13,072 nucleotides of DNA from a bacterium (GTDB lineage: Bacteria > Pseudomonadota > Alphaproteobacteria > Caulobacterales > Hyphomonadaceae), in assembly GCA_030824255.1 (NCBI GenBank), contig JAVBYB010000100.1, positions 1 through 13,072 of the forward strand, read 5' to 3'. Shown one piece after another: positions 6,108 through 12,404 of the stretch. The position numbers and the translations under genes are program-made. The stretch's first letter is position 1. Every line of letters starts with the position of its first letter. The notes beneath the pieces are model-generated. The model did no database searches, was not told the DNA's origin, and saw only the letters and a list, made by a program, of their open reading frames with translations.

Positions 6108-8824
6108 CTTGCCGGATTGGCCGTGCCTGCATTTGATTTTGCGATGATACGGCCAAGCACGCCGTTCTTGTCTGTCTCGGCAACAGCAGACTGCGCCGCC
6201 GCGACCATGATGGGCTCGTTGAAAGCAGCATCGATCGCCAACGCGACATCATGAATGGCCGCGCTCTCAGGTGATCGGCAAACCAGCGACCCGAGGTTTG
6301 CGACGGCGCGCTGCTTGTTGTCGCCGGGCTCTGGAAGAACGGCCAGTTCAGGGCATCGCTCCACGCCCTTGATCCTTGCGCTAAGCTTTGACCCAACCGG
6401 CGCTGTCACGGCAAAATAGCCACCAGGCCCCGTCATGGCGATGTCGTTGCCCGCAGCCACGAATATGCCTTCCATCGGTTTGCCGGTCTCGTCGACCAGC
6501 CTGCCATAGGCCGTGACGACCCGGATCGCATTCCACGACAGCGCCACCACATTGCCTGGATAGAGCGGCGCCTGGCGTGGTGAGAGATCAATCTCGAAAG
6601 GCGGTGCAGCATCAGGCGAAAGCGAGATACGTGGTTGCGTGAATGCCGGCAGAGAGATCGCGGTGCGCTGGCCAACGCGCAGGCGATCAAGCGGCAGGCC
6701 GTCCACGACAATCTGGAAACGGCCATCCTGGGCGCCGTGAGAAGCCTCTTCGTCTATCTCCACCAGAACGGCGGCATCGCCATATCCGGCACGGCCAAAA
6801 TGCAGTGACCCGTCGCCGTACACAAAGCCGGTGCGCAGGTTGCCTGTCAGGAATAGATCCGTCCGGTCCGTCTCGCTGCTGCGGCTCGCGCCGACTGACA
6901 GGTCCGCTTCGCCAAGTCCGGATTGCGCCTGCAGGGCGCCCTGAGCGCCGACTTCGCCCTCTGCAATGCCAGCAAGCCCTGAAGCGGTGAGCTGCGTATC
7001 CGAGAGCTCGAACTCCCGCGAATAGCCGAGCTGCGCCACCGGAAAGACGCCAGAGCGTGTGCCGCCGCCATTCTCGCGCGGAGAGATGTACTCCGCGCCC
7101 AGTGCGCTGGTGCGCATGCTGACAGAGTCGATCCGCTCATTCAGCGTGAACTTGAAACCGACGCGCGCATCCGCGTCGGAGACGGAAGCCTCAAAACGGA
7201 AAAGCCCGTTGCCCAGCCAGCCCAGCGCCGCAGGCTTGGTGTAGGCGACGCCGGCGAAATGCCTGTCGGCGAGTTCCGAGAACTGGCCGTAGGCAGCGCG
7301 CACGCTGAAGAAGCCGTCGTAGAACGGCGCCTGCACTGTTGCGTTCAGGCTGCGTTCGTCGCGCAGAAAAGGCCGGTACTTGCTGAACCGTTCGGCCGGA
7401 TCGGCTGGGGCAGGGCTGGCCTTGACGGCGCGTATGTCGATCGTCGTATTCACCGACCCGATCTGGAAGCCGCCGCCTACCACGCCGGCATACTGTTCCT
7501 CCGGCCCCATCGCGAAACTGGCAAAGCCGCGTCCAGTGCCGTGATACAGCTGCGCGGAAGCCTCAGGATAGAGATCGTCGCCGACTGATGTGAGGCTTGC
7601 GCCGACCGCGAAGCCGGGCGCGACCAGATGCTTCACCGAACCCGCGATTACCAGCTCGTCGGTACTTTGCGGCAGAAAGGATGCTGCATCTTCTGAAACG
7701 CCGACAGCGGAGAAATTGTCAGCGACGCGGACACCTGCCGTGAAGCTGTAGACCGTCTTGCCTGCGGGAGGCAGGTCGGAGGCGCGCGTGAATGAACGCA
7801 CTTCATCGAGGATCACACCGCTGGCGTCACGTACAACCACACGAATGGGATAGCTGCCCTCTGGAAGCCGGCTGGTGTCGAGATACTGCAAGCCTCCGGG
7901 ATACTGCGCCGACGACATAAGCACGCCATCGCGATAGATTTCGACACGCGCAGGACGCGGCAGCACGACCTCGACCGCCGTCGCGGCGAATTGTGATTCA
8001 CCTCCCACATACCCGCCATAGAACGAAGACAGACGCGCGCCGGCCACGCGCATTGTCGTCAGTGCAAGCGTGCCCTCGGTGTTGAAGAGCCCGCCTGCGT
8101 AACGTTGATCGTCGCCGTAGTACTGGACGTACGCCTCATCAGCCTGAAGGCCGCGATCGTCGTCGCCATAGATGCGGCTGACGAACGACGTCCGCCCGAT
8201 ACTGGCCGTTGTGCTGAGCTCAAGGCCAAGACGCAGGCTGTCTGTTTGATTGTTTCCGGAAATCGAAGCCCCGATACCCTGGATCAGCGAGGGTCCAGAT
8301 ACGGGCTGGCCGATACGCTGGATGGTATCGCTGCCGAGCAGCATCTCTCGCCCCAGGAAGAGGTCGACGCGAAACCTGTCTGCATCGACGATGACCCCGG
8401 ACACGCCGGAAGGCAGCACGCCGCAGTCAATTGCTTCGCCCGGAGGGCAGCGGAATTGCTCGTTGGATCTCAAAGGACCGCTGAGAAAGGACGTCGCCTT
8501 GTCGCGGTCCGCATCCGGCAGCTTGTTTGCCAGGAGGTCCGGCGCTCCGAATGTGAAGACGCCATCCTGCAGGCGGCCTGGTGCGGATGCTACGCGCATG
8601 CCCTGATAGTAAACGTCAAACACAGTCTCCACAGACGTGTCGAGGTCCTCGAATCCGTCTGGTACAACCGATCTCTGGGGCGACGCAGGAGGCCCCGGCT
8701 CGACCTGCGCCATCGCCTGGTTGGTCGAGGCCGCAATCAGCCCGCCGGCAATGGCGATAGCTGCCGTGCCGCCACTGGTCTTCGGTCGATGATTGCGATC
8801 ATGCCGCACGAAATGCCCCACCAC
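6095..8824 (-). CDS. Outer-membrane fimbrial usher, CS1/CFA-I (TcfC-like, alternate chaperone/usher) type
   Basis: A 909-residue protein, the usual size for an usher. After an Arg/His-rich start, residues 20-40 form a signal peptide with likely cleavage after AMA. Residues about 68-165 are the N-terminal periplasmic region (FDVYYQGMRVAS), with Cys126/Cys134. The centre shows alternating beta-barrel strands. The plug/E-set-like segment at about 285-350 (EIYRDGVLMSSAQYPGG, then LPEGSYPIRVVVRD and a DLPP end) matches the alternate-class usher signature. From residue about 770 a transthyretin-like C-terminal domain follows (GRLVDETGKPMEGI, TGPGGYFAV), with Cys824/Cys849. It would receive chaperone-bound pilins in the periplasm and thread them through the outer membrane. 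It is the last gene of the pilus locus, 7 bp after the second pilin. Two GTG codons open the frame with little Shine-Dalgarno; a GTG five codons in (8809), preceded by GGGG, is an alternative start. Confidence 0.88.
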   Translation of the reverse strand: MVGHFVRHDRNHRPKTSGGTAAIAIAGGLIAASTNQAMAQVEPGPPASPQRSVVPDGFEDLDTSVETVFDVYYQGMRVASAPGRLQDGVFTFGAPDLLANKLPDADRDKATSFLSGPLRSNEQFRCPPGEAIDCGVLPSGVSGVIVDADRFRVDLFLGREMLLGSDTIQRIGQPVSGPSLIQGIGASISGNNQTDSLRLGLELSTTASIGRTSFVSRIYGDDDRGLQADEAYVQYYGDDQRYAGGLFNTEGTLALTTMRVAGARLSSFYGGYVGGESQFAATAVEVVLPRPARVEIYRDGVLMSSAQYPGGLQYLDTSRLPEGSYPIRVVVRDASGVILDEVRSFTRASDLPPAGKTVYSFTAGVRVADNFSAVGVSEDAASFLPQSTDELVIAGSVKHLVAPGFAVGASLTSVGDDLYPEASAQLYHGTGRGFASFAMGPEEQYAGVVGGGFQIGSVNTTIDIRAVKASPAPADPAERFSKYRPFLRDERSLNATVQAPFYDGFFSVRAAYGQFSELADRHFAGVAYTKPAALGWLGNGLFRFEASVSDADARVGFKFTLNERIDSVSMRTSALGAEYISPRENGGGTRSGVFPVAQLGYSREFELSDTQLTASGLAGIAEGEVGAQGALQAQSGLGEADLSVGASRSSETDRTDLFLTGNLRTGFVYGDGSLHFGRAGYGDAAVLVEIDEEASHGAQDGRFQIVVDGLPLDRLRVGQRTAISLPAFTQPRISLSPDAAPPFEIDLSPRQAPLYPGNVVALSWNAIRVVTAYGRLVDETGKPMEGIFVAAGNDIAMTGPGGYFAVTAPVGSKLSARIKGVERCPELAVLPEPGDNKQRAVANLGSLVCRSPESAAIHDVALAIDAAFNEPIMVAAAQSAVAETDKNGVLGRIIAKSNAGTANPASVGR

Positions 8825-8831
8825 GCATCTG

Positions 8832-9326
8832 CTAGCGCGGTTCGATCATCAGGCTGACCTGATCTGAATAAGCGCCTGCATTTGCAGCCATGGCGTTCTT
8901 GCCGTCGAGGCCGATCACCAGCCTGGCATTGGGTCCTTGTTCGCAATCCCTGTCAGAAGAGACGCGTCCCTCGAATATTGCAGTCGGCTTGGTGGACGAG
9001 ATGATTGCGTCCTGTGCGTGTCCGTCGCTCTCCAGCCTGACGGAATAAGGGAGGTGGGTCGCGCCCTGTAGGCCACGCCCGTTCGAGCTTGCGATGACAA
9101 GCGTGTATCGTCCTGTTGTGCTGCTCACGCAGAACTGGACGCCATCACGCGAAGAGCCTCCGCCGCGCCAGTGGAGCTGTGCATCCGCCATCGGCGCCAT
9201 GACCAGCCTGGCTTCCGGAGCCCCTAGCGATTCATGACTGCTTGCGCCCGCTTCAGTTTCCTGAGCGTGGCTCGCTCCCGCAGAGACAAGAATCCCGGCA
9301 AGGCACACAAGGCTTGGAAATTTCAT
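8832..9326 (-). CDS. Second (minor) fimbrial subunit
   Basis: 164 residues with a Sec signal peptide, likely cut after SHA (residue 21). The mature part keeps two cysteines, C66 and C128, fit for the disulfide of pilin domains. It is paralogous to the preceding pilin: both have Cys followed by a GxYxL strand, then LPY, a second Cys, and an (A)ANAGxY segment leading into the last strand (AANAGAYSDQVSLMIEPR here). It could be a minor shaft, initiating or tip subunit. It is small for an adhesin with a separate lectin domain. It lies downstream of an intrinsic terminator, so it should be made in smaller amount than the first pilin. It ends 7 bp before the usher. The ATG at 9326 has only a G-rich stretch upstream. 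Subunit identity is inferred from homology to the neighbour and from position; the exact place in the fibre is unknown. Confidence 0.75.
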   Translation of the reverse strand: MKFPSLVCLAGILVSAGASHAQETEAGASSHESLGAPEARLVMAPMADAQLHWRGGGSSRDGVQFCVSSTTGRYTLVIASSNGRGLQGATHLPYSVRLESDGHAQDAIISSTKPTAIFEGRVSSDRDCEQGPNARLVIGLDGKNAMAANAGAYSDQVSLMIEPR

Positions 9327-9347
9327 GGCTGCCCCCGCCCGCCTTGG

Positions 9348-9382
9348 AAAAAGAGCGGGAGCGGGCTGTAACCCGCTCCCGC
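9348..9382 (-). terminator. Intrinsic terminator inside the pilus operon
   Basis: A perfect 11-bp stem (GCGGGAGCGGG at 9355-9365 with CCCGCTCCCGC at 9372-9382) closes a 6-nt loop. On the minus strand it is followed by TCTTTTT (9354-9348), the layout of a rho-independent terminator. It lies 6 bp after the main pilin stop and 21 bp before the second pilin start. It would end most transcripts after the main pilin and let a fraction read through to the second pilin and usher, and could also protect the pilin mRNA 3' end. Confidence 0.85.
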
Positions 9383-9388
9383 CTGGAA

Positions 9389-9955
9389 TCAGAGAACGCT
9401 CGCGGTCACGAGGACCGTTGCGGTGTAGGAGCCGGCGTTCGCGGCCAGGATGTCCTGACGACGGATTGCGACGACCAGCTCGGTGTTTTCGCCCGTGTCG
9501 GCGCAGTCGGACGTGTCCGGACGCGTGCCGTTGCCGGCCGAGGCGAACTGGAACGTGTCGCCCGGGCCCATCTGGCGGTCGGTCGTGCCGTCATCGCTGT
9601 TCACGAAGTACGGGAGCGTGTCGGGGCCGGTGCCTGCCATCAGCCAGGCGTTCGAGCTGACAGCCGGTCCGGGCGTGCCGCCGACAGCCAGGCGATAGGA
9701 GCCCAGGTCAGAAATGTTTGAGTACACGCAGTAATCGAAGCGCTGGTTGATGTTCGGGCTGGTGCCGTTGAGGAACGCAGCGCCGATCGAGAAATTCAGG
9801 TTGTTAAGACCGGAAACGCGCACGACCGGATCGACCGTTGCGTTCAGAGTGAAAGAACCTGTCGACGTAGAGCCGAAGGTACCATTCGTTTGAGCGTGCG
9901 CAGCCCCCACGCCCAGGGCCGCCACAGCGAGCCCCACCACCAATTTCCTAAGCAT
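9389..9955 (-). CDS. Main fimbrial subunit (chaperone/usher pilin)
   Basis: 188 residues with a signal peptide (MLRK, hydrophobic core, cleavage after AHA at residue 21). The mature N-terminus, QTNGTFGSTSTGSFTLNATV, includes an alternating segment suited to be the donor strand that completes the next subunit. C76 and C151 can form the pilin disulfide. The end, AANAGSYTATVLVTASVL, is the typical final strand ending in hydrophobic residues. The chosen ATG has a strong Shine-Dalgarno, GGAG with a 7-nt spacer (9966-9963), and opens directly into the signal peptide. A longer frame starting at 10009 would run through the promoter and is rejected. It has its own promoter in the gap after the chaperone and a terminator after its stop, which marks it as the abundantly made shaft subunit. 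I cannot name a specific pilin family from sequence alone. Confidence 0.82.
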   Translation of the reverse strand: MLRKLVVGLAVAALGVGAAHAQTNGTFGSTSTGSFTLNATVDPVVRVSGLNNLNFSIGAAFLNGTSPNINQRFDYCVYSNISDLGSYRLAVGGTPGPAVSSNAWLMAGTGPDTLPYFVNSDDGTTDRQMGPGDTFQFASAGNGTRPDTSDCADTGENTELVVAIRRQDILAANAGSYTATVLVTASVL

Positions 9956-9967
9956 CTCATATCTCCA

Positions 9968-10011
9968 AATTGTACCTAACCGAGCGAAGCAAATCGCCGG
10001 TGCGTACAATT
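9968..10011. repeat. Inverted AATTGTAC / GTACAATT pair at the pilin promoter
   Basis: AATTGTAC (9968-9975) and its exact reverse complement GTACAATT (10004-10011) are separated by 28 bp. One copy overlaps the predicted -10; the other lies just upstream of the ribosome-binding site. The same octamer occurs in the palindrome at 5464-5471. It may be a two-site operator or, in RNA, a stem closing the leader. Confidence 0.4.
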
Positions 10012-10036
10012 AAAGATGGGTTAATTGCCCAGTCAA
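10009..10036 (-). promoter_or_regulatory. Sigma70-like promoter of the main pilin gene
   Basis: On the minus strand TTGACT (10036-10031) and TTTAAT (10014-10009) are separated by 16 bp; each hexamer matches the sigma70 consensus at 5 of 6 positions. Transcription would begin near 10000, giving a leader of about 45 nt before the ATG at 9955. It lies in the 232-bp gap after the chaperone gene, so the pilin can be made independently of the chaperone. The spacer and -10 overlap the CtrA-like box. Confidence 0.6.
10010..10024 (-). promoter_or_regulatory. CtrA-like box in the pilin promoter
   Basis: The sequence TTAACCCATCTTTAA on the minus strand fits TTAA-N7-TTAA, the binding consensus of the alphaproteobacterial cell-cycle regulator CtrA. 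The left half also resembles the extended form TTAACCAT. It sits between the -35 and -10 and overlaps the -10, a place more typical of repression than activation. No CtrA gene is in the window; the call rests on the motif and its position. Confidence 0.5.
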
Positions 10037-10187
10037 ACTTAAAGCAGATCAAGCAACACATCTTTTTGGTTCTTGTATATGTTTGTAGAAAGGCGTCGTC
10101 CGTCGTTTGAAGTTTTGTCTAGACATTACAAGCCGGGCAACACGCTTATCCAATTTGCGATATGCGCAATGCTTTGATCGCGTGAGC

Positions 10188-10907
10188 TCAGTATTTGACC
10201 GGCTCGCCATCACCCTTCGCGAGGATTCGCCGGCGGTAGAGAATGTCCGCATTCGGAATATCCGAATCGATATGCATCTCTCCGCCTGCATGCAGGCGTG
10301 CATCGGCGAGCTTCGTGCAATTGGCCGTTCTGCCTGCGGGGCAGACCTGTCCATCTGTCAGGAGCACGCTGGTATTTCCGCTGTTGCGCAGGACGTATCC
10401 GCCATCCTTGGGCGTCTTTGCGACTGTGGCCGTAGCGTCAGCGGGCCGCGCCACGACAAGCACATCATAGGCCATCAGCAGGCGGATCTGCACGCCGGTT
10501 TCACCTGCTACCGGCGGCGGCGCATCGACATCCGTGACCTGTGGCACAATGCTTACGCGATAGACGCGGTCCTTGGCCGGAGGATTGGCGATGCTGACGA
10601 TCCGCACGGCGCGGGTAACGCCGGGGTCAAGGATCACGCGTGTCGGAGAAATCAGGAGGCCGAGTGCTTCGGGGTCTGCAATCTCCATCCGGCGCTCATT
10701 TTCCGTACCCGGATCGATGACTTCGGACGCCGTCAGGGTGACGTAGTAGCGCTCCGTACTTTCATTGCCGAGCAGGATGTCTTCGCGCCCGGGACCATCC
10801 GGCGTGAGGTCAATCCAGAGGCGATCGATGAGAAGTTGAGCGTCTGCTGGCAGCGCGACATGGCACCAGCTCGCCAACGCGATGATGCCCAGAACCATTC
10901 CACGCAC
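10188..10907 (-). CDS. Periplasmic fimbrial chaperone (PapD-like fold)
   Basis: 239 residues. A signal peptide (MRGMVLGIIALASWC, cleavage after ADA near residue 23) leads into the first immunoglobulin-like domain (about 24-125). This domain has the pattern of alternate-class pilus chaperones: LLIDRLWIDLTPDG, then LGNESTERYYVTLTASEV, LISPTRVILDPGVTRAVRIV and YRVSIVP. The second domain (about 138-239) holds Cys189/Cys197, which could form a disulfide. It would bind pilin subunits in the periplasm by donor-strand complementation and deliver them to the usher. The chosen start is the GTG at 10907, with GGAG 7 nt upstream (10918-10915). A start at 11048 would add a Cys/Pro-containing stretch that spoils the signal peptide, and the in-frame ATG at 10898 lacks a well-placed ribosome-binding site. 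It is first in the locus, separated from the main pilin by 232 bp with its own promoter. Confidence 0.85.
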   Translation of the reverse strand: MRGMVLGIIALASWCHVALPADAQLLIDRLWIDLTPDGPGREDILLGNESTERYYVTLTASEVIDPGTENERRMEIADPEALGLLISPTRVILDPGVTRAVRIVSIANPPAKDRVYRVSIVPQVTDVDAPPPVAGETGVQIRLLMAYDVLVVARPADATATVAKTPKDGGYVLRNSGNTSVLLTDGQVCPAGRTANCTKLADARLHAGGEMHIDSDIPNADILYRRRILAKGDGEPVKY

Positions 10908-10920
10908 GTGCGTACTCCAC

Positions 10921-10948
10921 CCAACCTGTCCACAATTTGCTAGGTTGG
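10921..10948. repeat. Inverted repeat CCAACCT-N14-AGGTTGG before the chaperone gene
   Basis: Perfect 7-bp arms (10921-10927 and 10942-10948) lie directly upstream of the chaperone ribosome-binding site (10918-10915) and overlap the weak -10 candidate at 10942-10937. It could be an operator, or in RNA a hairpin that limits ribosome access. Confidence 0.4.
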
Positions 10949-11009
10949 CCAAGAGTGGCGAGTCAATCGACAAAGCCCATCGCGGGAAGCATTTCGGCAC
11001 CGTTGTTTT

Positions 11010-11111
11010 GAATATATATAAAAGTACAAAAACCAAACTGATGCGCATGAAGCCAAGAATTCGCGTAATAGGAATATATAGGCGACATTATATATAAATG
11101 TAGATGCGCAT
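11010..11111. repeat. Duplicated motif pair GAATATATA...GATGCGCAT
   Basis: GAATATATA occurs at 11010-11018 and 11072-11080, and GATGCGCAT at 11040-11048 and 11103-11111. The spacing inside each unit is 21 and 22 bp, and the units repeat every 62-63 bp, about six helical turns. GATGCGCAT contains the palindrome ATGCGCAT. The sequences between the motifs have diverged. It looks like a duplicated regulatory module between divergent operons; the binding protein is unknown. Confidence 0.55.
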
Positions 11112-11187
11112 TTGCGCGCCAGTCAGGCGCTTACCGGCTCCGCGAAGCTGCCGAGCGTCTAAACACCATCGCGCGCGCTTCAGGCGA

Positions 11188-11209
11188 TCGGTACTTCGCG
11201 CCGTACCGA
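11188..11209. repeat. Inverted repeat TCGGTAC-N8-GTACCGA upstream of the exporter operon
   Basis: Perfect 7-bp arms (11188-11194 and 11203-11209) with an 8-bp spacer make a 22-bp dyad, a size common for dimeric repressor operators. It lies 193 bp upstream of the adaptor start. A second, shorter dyad, TTGCAG-N5-CTGCAA, is at 11298-11314. No regulator gene for the exporter is in the window. Confidence 0.3.
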
Positions 11210-11402
11210 ATTGGCGCGGCTGCGTTGGGGGGGCAAGCCGCGCTTGCGACGAACCCAAGCCCTCCACCCAGCGGTGTGATCGCCAGTGCGGAATGTCTTG
11301 CAGCATGCCTGCAACGCGAATTCTCGTCGGATATCGCGCGTTTTACGCGAACAGGCGTGGCGTGGAGCATGCACGGGGTCGTTGTGGAGCTGGGGGTGAG
11401 CC

Positions 11403-12404
11403 GTGTCCAAGGACGTCAAGGAGAAGCTGCAATCCCTGTCGATTGACCGGTCCGCCTTTGCGCGTCCGCAAGGCAGGGGAAAGTTCTGGCTGCTCGGCGG
11501 CTTCATGGCGGTCATCGGCGTCAGCTTCGCCATGTTCCTGGAATCCCAGCCTTCGGGGCAGGCGGTGGCCGCCGCGTCCGCCTCAAAGGTTGAGATGGCT
11601 GCACCCGTTCCTCTTACGCCCGCTGCCGGAACCGTGGCGTCCGGCTACGTTATCGCGCGCCGCGCCGCGACCGTTTCCGCTGACATCACCGGCCGACTCA
11701 CGAAAGTGCATTTCGAAGAGGGCGCGCTCGTCAAACACGGCCAGATACTGGCTGAACTCGATGACGGCTTGGCGCGCTACGATCTTGAGCTTGCGCAGGC
11801 GCGCCTGCAATCCGCCCGCGCCGCGATGCAGGCCGTGGAAGCAGACTTGATGGAAGGTGAGGCCCAGCTGCGCCGCGCCGAGCAGCTTATTCGAACGTCC
11901 ACGATTTCGCCTGTCGCACGCGACAACGCAAAGACGCGCATCATGTCGCTGACGGCGCGACATGAAGCTGCCATCGCAGATATGCGAGTGGCGCAGGTCG
12001 CCGTGGACCGCCAGTCGGATTTTGTCGAACGCCACAAGATCCGCGCACCCTTCGCCGGCGTCATCATCGCCAAGAATGCCCAAAGCGGTGAAATCCTGTC
12101 GTCCTCGGCCGGCGGGGGCGAGTTCACCCGCACCGGCATCGCCACGCTGGTCGACATGGCAAGCCTCGAGGTCGAGGTGGATGTCAACGAGGGCCAAATC
12201 GCAAGCATAACAGAAGCGCAGACAGCTTCCATTGTGCTTGACGCCTATCCCGATCTGACAATTCCCGGCGAAGTCATTGCTGTCATTCCCACGGCGGATC
12301 GCGATCGCGCGACGATCCAGGTCCGCGTCGCCTTCAAGCAGCTCGAGCCGAAAGTCCTGCCGCAGATGGCGGCCAAGGTCACCTTCCTGCGGACGGAGGA
12401 GTGA
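11403..12404 (+). CDS. Periplasmic adaptor (membrane fusion protein) of an ABC exporter, HlyD/MacA-like
   Basis: 333 residues. A cytoplasmic N-terminus of about 27 residues is followed by one membrane anchor (about 28-46, FWLLGGFMAVIGVSFAMFL). The lipoyl half-domains are at about 83-120 (ISGRL-like ITGRLTKVHFEEGALVKHG) and about 210-232 (KIRAPFAGVIIAKNAQSGE). A short coiled-coil hairpin of about 80 residues (124-205) lies between them. A beta-barrel domain follows (about 250-331). The GTG start has GGGGG and GGTGAG just upstream. The next gene, an ABC ATPase, starts directly after the stop codon, so the two form an operon. Adaptors of this type link an inner-membrane MacB-like transporter to an outer-membrane channel for export of a peptide, lipid or small molecule. 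The substrate cannot be told from sequence. The permease is expected just past the window edge. Confidence 0.88.
   Translation: MSKDVKEKLQSLSIDRSAFARPQGRGKFWLLGGFMAVIGVSFAMFLESQPSGQAVAAASASKVEMAAPVPLTPAAGTVASGYVIARRAATVSADITGRLTKVHFEEGALVKHGQILAELDDGLARYDLELAQARLQSARAAMQAVEADLMEGEAQLRRAEQLIRTSTISPVARDNAKTRIMSLTARHEAAIADMRVAQVAVDRQSDFVERHKIRAPFAGVIIAKNAQSGEILSSSAGGGEFTRTGIATLVDMASLEVEVDVNEGQIASITEAQTASIVLDAYPDLTIPGEVIAVIPTADRDRATIQVRVAFKQLEPKVLPQMAAKVTFLRTEE

Larger units (their letters stand above)
10908..11402. other. Intergenic region between the divergent chaperone and exporter genes
   Basis: These 495 bp contain no gene I can support. Three parts are visible: a chaperone-side leader (10908-10980) with an inverted repeat; an AT-rich block (about 11005-11100) full of TATATA tracts, with a duplicated motif pair; and a GC-rich block (11104-11402) before the exporter with two inverted repeats. 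On the minus strand TTGACT (10966-10961) and TAGCAA (10942-10937), 18 bp apart, are a weak promoter candidate for the chaperone. Open frames in 11104-11402 run on out of frame into the adaptor gene or lie antisense to it, and lack ribosome-binding sites. Confidence 0.6.

Noticed and set aside
8105..8857. Plus-strand frame of 250 codons opposite the usher N-terminal part
   Set aside because: It is antisense to the usher coding region, has no signal or domain, and no plausible promoter.
9956..10009. Longer N-terminus for the main pilin
   Set aside because: It would put 18 residues before a complete signal peptide and read through the mRNA leader; the internal ATG at 9955 has GGAG with ideal spacing.
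10116..10125. Perfect 10-bp palindrome TGTCTAGACA between the chaperone and pilin genes
   Set aside because: About a dozen 10-bp palindromes are expected by chance in 13 kb, and it overlaps no promoter element.
10908..11048. Longer N-terminus for the chaperone, starting at 11048
   Set aside because: It would read through the inverted repeat and AT-rich region and bury the signal peptide; the GTG at 10907 has a well-placed GGAG.
11104..11850. Open plus-strand frame of about 248 codons upstream of and into the adaptor gene
   Set aside because: Its second half overlaps the adaptor gene out of frame, its translation is Arg/Pro/Cys-rich without domain character, and no ribosome-binding site precedes its ATG.
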